A DNA stretch of 64,000 bases from Stomorhina lunata. Its lineage: Eukaryota > Arthropoda > Insecta > Diptera > Rhiniidae. The stretch is from positions 54,204,174 to 54,268,173 of the forward strand of contig OW121740.1 of the NCBI GenBank assembly GCA_933228675.1, read 5' to 3'. Made by a program: the position numbers and the translations under genes. Below, piece by piece: positions 12,570 through 22,627 of this stretch. Under the pieces are notes generated by a model. It saw only the letters and a list, made by a program, of their open reading frames with translations. It was not told the DNA's origin and did not search any database. The stretch's first letter is position 1. Each line of letters opens with the position of its first letter.

Positions 12570-12818
12570 AAAAAAAAAAGTACTTTTTAATCAAAAAGTA
12601 CTTTTAAATGAAAAAGTACTTTTAAATGAAAAAGTACTTTTAAATGAAAAAGCACTTTTTAATGAAAAAGTACTTTTTAATGAAAAAGTACTTTTTAATG
12701 AAAAAGTACTTTTTAATGAAAAAGTACTTTTTAATGAAAAAGTACTTTTTAATGAAAAAGTACTTTTTAATGAAAAAGTACTTTTTAATGAAAAAGTACT
12801 TTTTAATGAAAAAATATT
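12570..12818. repeat. 18-bp minisatellite with GTAC palindrome
   Basis: About 13 nearly identical copies of AATGAAAAAGTACTTTTT. The unit centre AAAAAGTACTTTTT is a perfect 14-bp palindrome. The 18-bp period keeps two reading frames open (NEKVLF and MKKYFL peptide repeats), which I regard as artefacts. The first copies carry TTTTAAAT instead of TTTTTAAT, so two unit subtypes occupy separate ends of the array. Confidence 0.92.
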
Positions 12819-12869
12819 TTAAATATATAGTACTGTTTTAGGAAAGAGTATTGAACCGTGTCCTACCAA

Positions 12870-13270
12870 AATTATAAATTGGACTTTAGAGCAGCGATTA
12901 TAAATTAAGCTTCATATAGAGCCACGATTATAAATTGGGCTTCATATAAAGCCACGATTATAAATTGTGCTTCATATAGAGCCACGATTATAAATTGGTC
13001 TACATATGGGGCCACGATTATAAATTATGTCACATATGGAGCCTCGATTATAAATTGGGCTTCATATGGAGACACGATTATAATTTCCATATGTAATGGA
13101 GGCACGATTATAAATTAGGCTACATATGGGGCCACGATTGTAAATAGAACTATATAAAGCCGATATTATGAATTGGACTTTATATATGGAGCCGATATTA
13201 TGAATTGAATATATATAGCAACAATTATAAATTTACCTAAATACGAGGCCACGATTATACATTAAAATAT
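12870..13270. repeat. satellite D, first block
   Basis: Roughly 13 diverged copies of a 30-bp unit, GCCACGATTATAAATTGG plus CTTCATATAGA or CTACATATGG. It is the same family as 13991-15960 but with a distinct spacer (TTCATATAGA rather than CTATATATAGA). Unit-specific variants (GATATTATGAATTG) cluster at its right edge. Confidence 0.85.
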
Positions 13271-13990
13271 AATTACTTCACCAAAAATGTCCCACTGTGC
13301 CTCTGGTACTGGTATCTGACTTTTCTAACTTAACATTTCTTAATGCGTTTGTATCCATGTTCATGGGGATGTAGCTGCTGCCTTCACGATATCTCTTCTA
13401 AAACAAAAACAATAAACACAGTTCCAAACAACTTCTTGTCGACTTGCCTGTTTCGTAGTTTGTTGGCTTTCTACTGAAGAGTATCCTCATACTCAAGATA
13501 CTAACAAATTCATACCATAAATTTTCTTGATTTTTCCACATGTTTTCATGTTCACTGCTGTTGTTGTTGCTTTGTCTTCTGAAAACTAACAAACAAATAA
13601 ATATAAATTTTCTTTGCCATTTTTCTTTTTTCTACTTTTGAATTGGAAAAACTTTACCAGATGCAGGTTTTTGCTTTAAGTGTTGAGGTTTTTTGCCTGA
13701 AACTGAAGTTTTTTTGTAAAAAGAAAAGAAAAATGTTGTGATATCTTTCAAGCAAGAGAAAGTAAAATTTGAGAACTTGGAAAAGCCAAACAAGTCAAGC
13801 AGATAAGCAAATAGTCCGAGAGTATCAATGACATTTTTTTACACTTAGTCATAATGATAATGATCATTATTAAGATGGGAAATATTTTTTTTATGAAGAT
13901 ATTTTGTATGTTTTTTTGCATTAAGGAAAAACTAAAGATAAGGGAATGGATCTTGAATAATTATAGATATCTAGAATTTGATCTTCTTGT
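13271..13990. other. unique spacer between satellite D blocks, no gene seen
   Basis: Non-repetitive, AT-rich sequence with no recognised element. A minus-strand frame at 13398-13592 has ordinary composition but no family resemblance, and no splice context was confirmed. Confidence 0.4.
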
Positions 13991-15960
13991 TAACTAGGCT
14001 AAAGATAAAGCCACGATTATAAATTTGACTATATGTAGAACCGGGATTACAAATTGGACTATATATAGACCCATGAATATAAATTAGACTGTATGTAAGG
14101 TCACGATTACAAATTTGACTATATATATAGAGCCACGACCATAAATTAGACTATATGTAGAACCGCGACTACAAATTGGACTATATATAGAGGCACGATT
14201 ATACATTACATTGCAAATTGGACTATATATAGAGCCACGATTACAAATTAGACTATATATAGAGTCGCGATTAGAAATTGGACTATATATAGGGCCATGA
14301 TTATAAATAAGACTGTATGTAGAGTCTCGATTACAAATTGAACTATATATATAGAGCCACGACTATAAATTAGACTATATGTAGAACCGCGACTACAAAT
14401 TGGACTATATATAGACTCACGATTATACATTACATTACAAATCGGACTATATATAGAGCCACTATTATAAAGTAGACTATATGTAGAGTCGCGATTAGAA
14501 ATTGGACTATATATAGGGCCATGATTATAAATTAGACTATATGTAGAACCGCGACTACAAATTGGACTATATATAGAGTCACGATTATAAATTAGATTAC
14601 AAATTGGATTATATATAGAGCCACGATTATAAATTAGACTAAATGAAAAGCCTCGATTACAAATTGGACTATATGAAGCCACGATAATAAATTAGACTAT
14701 ATGTAGAGTAGCGGTTACAAATTGGACTATATATAGAGCCACGATTATAAATTACTATATGTAGAGTCGCAAGTAGAAATTGGATTATATATATAGAGCC
14801 ACGATTACAAATTGGACTATATATAGAAAACGATTTTAAAATAGACTATATGTAGAGCCGCCATTACAAATTGGACTATATATAGAGCCACGATTATAAA
14901 TTAGACTAAATGAAAAGCCTCGATTACAAATTGGACTATATGGAGCTACGATTATAAATTAGACTGTATGTAGAGTCGCGGTTACAAATTGGACTATATG
15001 GAGCCACGATTATAAATTAGACTATATGTAGAGTAGCGGTTACAAATTAGACTATATATAGAACCACGATTATAAATTAGATTGCAAGTTGGACTATATA
15101 TAGAGCCACGATTATAAATTACTATATGTAGACTTGCAATTAGAAATTGGACTATATGTAGAGCCACGATTATAAATTACTATATGTAGAGTCACAATTA
15201 GAAATTGGACTATATATAGAAAACGATTTTAAAATAGACTATATGTAGAGCCGCGATTACAAACTGGACTATATATAGAGCCACGATTATAAATTAGACT
15301 AAATGTAATGCCGCGATTACAAATTGGACTATATATAGAAAACGATTTAAAAATAGACAATATGTAGAGCCGCGATTACAAATTGAGCCACGATTATAAA
15401 TTAGACTATATGTAGAGCCGCAATTACAATTTGGACTATATGTAGAGCCATGATCATAAATTTTACTTTTATAGTCACGATTATAACTTGGACTGTATAT
15501 AGAGCCATGATCATATTTTCAACTATATGTAAAGTCACTATAATAATTTTGACTAATTGTAGAGTCATGATTACAATTTGGACTATATGTAGAGCCACGA
15601 TTATAAATTAGACTGTATGTAGGGCCGCAATTACAATTTGGACTATATATAGAACCATGATTATAAATTAGACCATATGAAGAGAATCAATTTCAATTTA
15701 GACTATATTAAGAACCACGATTACAAATTGGACTATAAGTAGAGCCATGATCATAACTTGGACTATATGTATAGTCAGGATTATAACTTGCACTATATTT
15801 AGAGCCACGATTATAAATTGGACTATATAAAGAGCTACGATTATCTTAAATTGGAACACATGTGGAGCCAAGATTATAAATTGGACTATATATGAAGCCA
15901 CGATTAGAAATTGGACAAATACAAATTGGACTATATGTATAGTCACTATTCAAAATTATA
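13991..15960. repeat. satellite D, 30-bp array with 60-bp dimer pattern
   Basis: About 65 copies of a 30-bp unit, GAGCCACGATTATAAATT plus AGACTATATGTA or GGACTATATATA. In the left half (14000-15400) the two subtypes tend to alternate: GCCACGATTATAAATTAG with ATGTAGA, then GTCGCGATTACAAATTGG with ATATAGA. This gives a 60-bp dimeric period. To the right the pattern decays. Minus-strand frames such as 14248-14682 (IYNRGSIYSP repeats) are artefacts of the three-divisible period. Confidence 0.9.
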
Positions 15961-15969
15961 TTACATATT

Positions 15970-16290
15970 AAGTCAGGGATGGAAATTGTATAGATTAGAA
16001 AAAAAGTCAAAGTTGGAAATGGGACTTTATATAGTCGGGATTGAAAACTGGACTACGATTGAAAAAAAATGTACTATAAAGTGCAACGACTTAAAGATAG
16101 TCGGGACTTTATATAGTCGGGATTGAAAACTGGATTACGATTAAGTCAGGGATAAAAATTGGGCTACATGTATAGATTAGAAAAAATGTCAAAGTTAGAA
16201 ATGGGACTTTATATGGTCGGGATTGAAAACTGGACTACGATTGGAAAAAAATGTACTATAAAATGCAACGACTTAAAGATAGTAGGACTT
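15970..16290. repeat. 173-bp duplication beside satellite D
   Basis: AGTCAGGGAT begins at 15971 and again at 16144. Both are followed by TAGATTAGAAAAAA.GTCAAAG, GGGACTTTATAT.GTCGGGA, GAAAACTGGACTACGATTG and GTGCAACGACTTAAAGATAG-like sequence. A third partial copy of the GTCGGGATTGAAAACTGG block lies at about 16110-16135. Confidence 0.8.
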
Positions 16291-16925
16291 ATATATAGGG
16301 CTAAAGTTGGACTTATATATAGGACTTAAATTCAAAAATTGTACTACGATTGAAAAAAAAAAATTTAACGATTAAAAATTGAACTATAAAGAAAATTATT
16401 AGTAGTATTCATTTTAATACTGGCAATATGAAAGAGGGTTACAATTACTTTAATGATAATACAGTTAGAACCGGAAGCGACAAGAAAAAGTCTGACAATA
16501 ACTTTAAGTAAACAGAACGCTTTCTTTTTGTTATCAAATTTCGACAGCGATCTTTTTATACATTCAAAATTTCCGACCAAAATAAGACTTTATTTAAAGG
16601 AATTTGAATATTTAAGTCTTGGGTGCTTTATTATTTGATGATCATGAGATTAAATATTGATCGCAACAACAACAAAAATATCTCTTCAGCAGTGACCTCT
16701 ATCGGCGACAAATCGAAGCAAATAACAGCAACGCCGATGATACATGTATTATATATTATTAGTACCACCAGATGGCGCTATATATTTTTTTTTTAACATT
16801 TATAAATACTCTCTTTTAAAGATGTTTAAAGTTAAGAGCATACAACAATTACTTAAAAGTATTCCTCTAGCCTTGAAACTATATAGGACAATTATAAGTA
16901 GATTCTAAGAAAGCAAAGGCAATAA
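16291..16925. other. intergenic DNA, no gene seen
   Basis: No recognised element. Overlapping opposite-strand frames at 16365-16638 resemble no known family. The segment near 16755-16790 (CCACCAGATGGCGCTATATA) is short-repeat-like but was not assigned. Confidence 0.4.
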
Positions 16926-17196
16926 AGACATAAAGATATTGCACTCTATACATTTTTTTCTGTCAAATGTGAAATGAAAGTGGATAAAGAACAATGAAAA
17001 ACACACAAACGCACAAATTAAGACAGACATTTCATGAGTACGTGCTTTCTATCATGGGATAACCGTCGCCATTAGTTGTTTCCGAATAAGAGTAAAAGCG
17101 GTATACTCCCTTTTTTATGGAGTTTTCAAAACGACCATACGACAAATCAATGTATGCAAGGGCAACATCTTTATATTATATAGTCTCATATATTAT
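16926..17196 (+). mobile_element. short dispersed inverted-repeat element, copy 3
   Basis: The left end GACATAAAGATATTGCA and the right end, read in reverse, GACTATATAATATAAAGATG form imperfect terminal inverted repeats. The body matches 10672-10895 (opposite strand) and 3205-3405. It is non-coding and probably a MITE; no clear target duplication was found. Confidence 0.62.
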
Positions 17197-18614
17197 AGAG
17201 TCATTTTTTATAACAAACTTATAGACTGATATTTTTTTTTTTTTTTTCTAAAATTAAAACCTAATCTCATCCAACTAAATATTAAAAATTGTAAAATTTT
17301 TTGCAGTATTCATTTTAAATCTGTCGATTTTGGATTATGTTATAGCAGCAATTCAGCAATGACGAGTTCAATAAAAGAAATTTTGAAAAATCACAGCAAA
17401 ATCTTTGAATTTCTTAACCGTTAATCCTAAAACCAATTTTCTGCTCCAATTTTTTCTCACATATTTTTTCTCAATATTTTTTTTTTACAAATATTTCTTA
17501 AACATTTTTTTCATCTATAATGGCTTTTTATCAAAAAAAAGATAATGAAATCAATTCCATAACGAAAGTCTCTGATTGGCATGACAAATATCCAATTAAC
17601 CCAAATCTATAAAAATCCAAAGAACCCACACATTCTAATCTTTAAGAAGAAACTTCTAAGTATCATTTCTTCTTTTTTAAAAACTATACACACCTTCTTT
17701 TCTAATTCTAACAATAAAAACTCATTTTCAATAAATTTTATTATCTTCAAACATGCATCAGGTATTCATTTATTTATTTGTTTAAAAATAACCGTAAAGA
17801 TTTTTAAAATAATAATAAAAAGAAAATAAAAATAAAACGAAAACAAAACGAAAAATAAAAAAAAAAAAAACAACATAATAAAGAAAAATGCATTTTTAAA
17901 CGATTGACCCACTTAGAGAAATTCTCACGAGACTGAATGTTTATTAAGAATGAAGATCATCCAAAACAAAAAAAAAACGAACTAAGCTCAGACTTGAAAA
18001 AGCCCACGTTTAATAAAAGTAAATAAATACTAATAAGAAGAAGCAGTAGCACAAGAAAGAGAACAAAAAAACAAACAACATTTAACACTTCATGCAAGAA
18101 CAAACATACAAACATTTTAACTCAAGCATTAATCCCGGCTTAATCATACACAGAACCCCAGTCTCGATCAAACCCCAACAATCAAACATTTTCTTTTTGT
18201 TGTGGTTGGCATGAAAGCAAAATGCGTGATTTTTATCAGGTTCTAAACAATAACAGAGAACAAGAATAATAAGTTAAGAAAGAGCGAGAGAGAGAGAGAA
18301 AAAGAAATGAAAATTTGTTAACATTATTCACGTTATTAACCCAAAGAACTTTACTTAAACCGATTGTATGTAAACAATACGAACGTGAAATGATTCAGTG
18401 ATTTTTGTTGTGTTCTCATTGTTGTTGTTGTTGTGGCAAACGTTTCGTGCGCTTGAATGACGAAGTGGTTTTGGAACAGTTGGAAACAAGAATTTCTGAA
18501 AAGAATGTAAGAGAAAAGAAAGAGTATTTAAGTACGTCACGCTTGTGGAGTTTGCAAGATTTGTAAGAATATTGGGTAGATGAAAAAGTATATAAACTTT
18601 CGGCTTTAGTATCG
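17197..18614. other. AT-rich intergenic DNA, no gene seen
   Basis: Poly-A/T-rich with a GAGAGAGAGAG run near 18285 and GTTGTTGTTGTTGTGG near 18420. Frames at 17581-17829 (plus) and 18355-18660 (minus) are low-complexity, without recognisable domains. Confidence 0.4.
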
Positions 18615-19918
18615 GGTGGTTAAATTTCAAGGGCCGATGTTGATTTTGAATAAAACACAAACTTTTTAGGAAATTATTGTAATTTTATTTTATTATGATA
18701 TATTGGTATTACTCAATTATGTATGGAACAAAATATCGGCCAAATGGGCGAAGCGACCACGGCGGCACACCTCCATCCGATGGTCCAAATTTTCGATGAC
18801 CCTGAGGCATAATGGAGGTTCTATGCCGTTAATGTGCCGAATTATCTCATCCTTTAGCTCTTGAATTGTTGCTTGCTTATCGACGTACACCTTTTCTTTC
18901 AAATAACCCCAAAGAAAAAAGTCCAACGTTGTCAAATCACATGATCTTGGCGGCCAATTGACATCGCCATTACGTGAGATAACACGGCCATTGAATTTGT
19001 TGCGCAAAAGAGCCATTGTTTCGTTAGCTGTGTGGCAAGTGGCACCGTCCTGCTGAAACCACATATCGTCCACATCCATATCTTCCAATTCGGGCCATAA
19101 AAAGTTCGTTATCATCTCACTATAGCGAACACCATTCACAGTAACTGCCTGACCGGCCTCATTTTGGAAAAAATACGGCCCGATGATGCCGCCAGCCCAT
19201 AAACCGCACCAAACAGTCACTCTTTGTGGGTGCATTGGTTTTTCGACAATCACTCTTGGATTCTCATTCGCCCAAATGCGGCAATTCTGTTTATTGACGA
19301 ATCCACTCAGGTGAAAATGTGCCCATCACTGAAGATGATTTTCTTCGAAAATTGATCATCCACTGTTGCCATTTCTTGCCACCATTCTGCCCATTCACGA
19401 AGTTTGGAATGGTCAAGAGGCTTTAGTTCTTGAGCCAATTGCACCTTGTAAGCTCGTAAATGCAAGTCTTTATGCAAAATGTTCATCAACGACGAGCGTG
19501 AGAGGTGCAATTGTTGGGCACGACGACGAGTTGAGGTGGACGGCTCTTCAGCCACACTATCGCGAACAGCAGTAATATTTTCTGCAGTACGAGCTGTACA
19601 AGCACTGTTCTCACACTGGTGTTCTCACATCTTCTACGGACCCGGTTTACTCGAATTTTTCAACGATTTTTGCGATTGTATGCACATTTGGACGATCAAA
19701 TTAACCAAAAAATCACGAAGTGCACGATATGCATTTTGATTTGAACGCCCATTTTCATAATAAGTCTGGATAACTTTAACACGTTGTTGGATTGTGTATC
19801 TCTCCATGGTTCAAATTGAGTAAGTCGGAAATAGAGAAATGTCAAATAAAATTCGGAAAAAAAAACTTGGCGTTTAGGTGTGGTTTACATTCAACATCGG
19901 CCCTTACAATTTAACCAC
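18615..19918 (-). mobile_element. DD41D mariner-like element, decayed
   Basis: Terminal inverted repeats bound a 1304-bp element. The left end is GGTGGTTAAATT..AAGGGCCGATGTTGA (18615-18643) and the right end is its reverse complement (about 19890-19918). It encloses a broken minus-strand transposase. No TA duplication is visible directly outside my boundaries, so the exact ends are uncertain by a few bases. A second member of the same transposase group lies at 50545-51838 with different ends. Confidence 0.82.
18717..19807 (-). pseudogene. DD41D mariner transposase, broken
   Basis: In a live copy this would be the cut-and-paste transposase of an IS630-Tc1-mariner element. The start MERYTIQQRVKVI at 19807 leads into the helix-turn-helix region; around 19620-19700 the frame is lost, with two stops. 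The frame at 19555-19307 covers RRRAQQLHLSRSSL and LAQELKPLDHSK. The first catalytic motif should read SDEAHF but appears as SDGHIF because about two bases are missing near 19320, shifting the frame. The 19253-18717 frame gives VTVWCGLWAGGIIGPYFF, FQQDGATCHT (second Asp) and RSCDLTTLDFFLWG (third Asp). By my count 41 residues separate these last two, hence DD41D (rosa-like group by established usage). Non-functional. Confidence 0.85.
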
Positions 19919-20059
19919 CGTTGAAATATTGTTAAGTTTAAAATTCCGTAGAGATAAGATTCTATTGAACAAAATTTTAATATCTAAGTCATCACACTTG
20001 ACTGCTAGATTTTTTGATGATCGTGAGATCTTGTACCAATCCTGGAAAAAAATTTGTTT

Positions 20060-20720
20060 CTCGGAGAGTTCAACCAAATGGCGTCGTATATCTGTTAAAA
20101 AAAAACTCTCTTGTAGAGGTGCTTCGGTATTGACAGCCGTGGTAAAGCAGGTTAGCCGTCCACCTAGCATACCAGAGGTTCCAAGTTCGATCCACGGACA
20201 GATCCATTTGAAAAAAAAAATCAAACAAAAACTGGTTTACCTCATAACTCAGCTAGCCACTGGTTATTGAGTATTGTGCTATGTAAAACTTCTCTAACTA
20301 TAGCATTTGCAGTTCGGAGCCAGAGTTAAAACGTAGGTCCCTTTCAATGAGACTAAAAATAGAATCGGATTCAGCTCATTGCCTGAGAGAAGTACCCCTT
20401 GTTTCAATTGGAATGTCGTGGAATTATGTCTGCATGTAGATATGCTTCGGCCTAAGAAGTATGCTTCTTGGCATAAAATTAGTCAAGATTGATAAATTTT
20501 GTTTGGATCTTCCTAGGACGAAAAAGAAGAATTACATCGGCGACTAATCATGATATATTTACAGTTCCAATGTTGTTAAGTATTGTGTCTAAACAGCATC
20601 AAATGGAGTAGTGTCTCTGTTAAAGAAACTCTCATTCAGGCTTCGGCCAAAGACGTATGCCTCTGGGCTTAAAATTATTCTACATTATAAAATTTGTTTC
20701 GATCTTCTTGGAAATTACAT
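20060..20720. repeat. degenerate duplication with SINE-filled and empty copies
   Basis: The segment CAAATGG.GT...CTGTTAAA.AAACTCTC...GCTTCGG and CC.AAGA.GTATGC...TTGGATCTTCC occurs twice. The first copy is split by a SINE (20128-20436). The second (about 20591-20710) is uninterrupted and so represents the pre-insertion state. Confidence 0.65.
20128..20436 (+). mobile_element. tRNA-derived SINE, copy 2
   Basis: The head GACAGCCGTGGTAAAGCAGG is followed by the B-box-like AAGTTCGATCCAC and the same body as 8581-8880. It is flanked by TAGAGGTGCTTCGG (20114-20127) and TAGATATGCTTCGG (20437-20450), a 14-bp target duplication with two mismatches. The uninterrupted paralogue at 20591-20710 supports these boundaries. 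Confidence 0.8.
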
Positions 20721-21055
20721 TTAGATTCTAAGACCGAAGTACTAACTAAAGCGGCTATTTTATTATTCCAGATTTTCTTGAGCATTTTCAATAACGAACT
20801 TACAAGTTCTTAGACTGAATGCGTTCAGATTAGATCCCAAATTTATACAGTCAATTCGAATCAAAATTGACAAAATGTTTGCGCAAAATTGTATAGCATA
20901 CGTTAAGGAAGTTTAAGATAAATTATGTATTTTTTATCAAATATTTGTTTCTAGAAGTTTTCTATTAGCAAGGCTCCAAGAACCGAAGTCTCGTTATTTT
21001 CGATTCGAATCAATACTGGGAATTTGACTGCAAAATAACAAAACGGAAAAGCTAT

Positions 21056-21233
21056 GGGCCTGTTCGGAAATGCATCACTGCGCTGCATCACGACTATTTT
21101 ACTAAAAATTTTTTACGCAAGTAGAAAAAGGTGCTGCCCAAAAATATGTACGCCTAAACAGCGCATCATAGTATTTCATGCTGTAAAGTTTGCAATCGTG
21201 ATGCAGTGCATTGATGCATTTCCGAACAGGCCC
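21056..21233. mobile_element. 178-bp MITE with GGGCCTGTTCGG ends
   Basis: GGGCCTGTTCGGAAATGCAT at the left is a perfect inverted match to the right end (at least 22 bp), and subterminal GCATCACGA / TCGTGATGC also pairs. It is flanked by TAT on both sides, a possible 3-bp duplication. The ends resemble PIF/Harbinger-type MITEs, although those normally duplicate TWA, so the assignment is tentative. Non-coding; the plus-strand frame across it is incidental. Confidence 0.78.
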
Positions 21234-21529
21234 TATTATAAAATTCTGATACATTTTTTACTGCAAATCAAAAGACGGATTGTTTAAAAAATCTTTAAAA
21301 CTAAGAATCAAGACAGAAATTGTAAGAAACTATGATCCGTCGATTAACTCTAACAAAATCAAGCCCCAAAACAAAGCGATCACAATAGTCCAAATTAGAA
21401 GCCTTCCCATAATATCATAATTATCTGATTTCGAGACCTTTTTCCTTGTTTATAGTCCAAAATCTAAAATAAGAGATTGCTTGATATCGATCTTTACCAA
21501 AAGCATTGTGATAGTTGAAAAAACCGTAA

Positions 21530-21900
21530 AAAGGAGACCTAGTGGGTAAAGATAATTCGTGTACGCTGAATTCAATGGTGCTAACCATTTTTTAGGTTAG
21601 GTCTAGTTTTCGAGATATATTATTTTTCAAAAAAAAATTTTTTTTGTTAACATAAGATTTTAGTTTTAAAACTGTCGGATGAAAAAAAATATTTAGTGTT
21701 TCTGAAAGATAATTTTGTTGTCTTAGTTTAACAAAATAAACAGTTTTCGAGTTATGAGAAGATTTATTGCGCAACCTCCTCCATTTTTTTACGCGATATC
21801 TCGAAAACTACAGCTAACCTAAAAAAAAACGGTTGGCACCATTAAATTCAGCGTAGTCGAATTAAATTTGCCCACTAGGTCTCCTTTTGGTCTGTAAAAA
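21530..21900. mobile_element. long-inverted-repeat element with GGAGACCTAGTGGG ends
   Basis: Arms of about 90-95 bp: AAAAAGGAGACCTAGTGGG, CGCTGAATTCAATGGTGC, AGGTTAGGTCTAGTTTTCGA on the left and the reverse complement on the right ending CCCACTAGGTCTCCTTTT. The centre contains GAAAGATAATTTTGTTG and AAATAAACAGTTTTCGAGTT. A second, partial copy lies at 25470-25740. Confidence 0.75.
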
Positions 21901-22481
21901 AATTATAAAAATTGAGTACAGTGTAATTAATAGATAGATTTGTTTAGAAAATTATTCTTCCTTAGAATTAAGATCGATGCTACAGAGATGATTCGATTCT
22001 AAAGAAAACAATTTTTTTCAAATTGTGTTTGACGAATTCATCAAATTTTCGCGCACAATAATTATAAGCTTCTGAAGTCGATAATTAGTTTCAAGATTTA
22101 CTGCCGAACTAAATCTTCATTTGGTCAATTTTTATCAGAATTTTTATCAGTCTTTGTGGTATTTGCAGCGAAGAGCATTTTGACCTTAATTTACCAAACC
22201 ATATAACTGGCTTCTTAGCCTTGTAGTTTAAGAAACAAAATGACCTCTTATCTAGGTCTCTAATCCGATAATTATGCCCAGTACAAAACAAGATCATTGA
22301 GGGTATTTTTTAAACCTGATCTTCCAAATTTTGATATCTCTATGTTAAGTTATTACAGAATGATGTCTATATAAAGAAAATTATGACTAAGTTCTGGACA
22401 CAGACTTTATTAAAGACAACTTGGATATAAAAAGTACGAATGTGGGAAATATATGTATTTAAAAATAAAGATCATTGATAT

Positions 22482-22627
22482 GTTTGTTCCCGTACTTTAA
22501 CGAAACAACCCAAACTTACTCAAACGTGTTCCCGTACAAAATTTTCAATACAAATTGTTGTTTTTTGAGTAAATTCTGACAACTTCGGACTGTTTTGGGT
22601 AGTTTCGTTAGAGTACGGGGACAAACA
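22482..22627. mobile_element. 146-bp MITE with GTTTGTTCCCGTAC ends
   Basis: The left GTTTGTTCCCGTACTTTAAC and ACGAAACAACCCAAA pair with the right GTTTTGGGTAGTTTCGTTAG and AGTACGGGGACAAAC, forming about 35-bp imperfect inverted repeats around a short centre. Target duplication is not certain (AT or GATAT repeats flank it). Confidence 0.72.

Noticed and set aside
12514..12841. NEKVLF and MKKYFL repeat proteins
   Set aside because: Artefacts of an 18-bp tandem array open in several frames.
14248..15946. Minus-strand repeat proteins (IYNRGSIYSP, ALHIVQIVI)
   Set aside because: Frames through satellite D with a three-divisible unit; the stops between them are unit variants.
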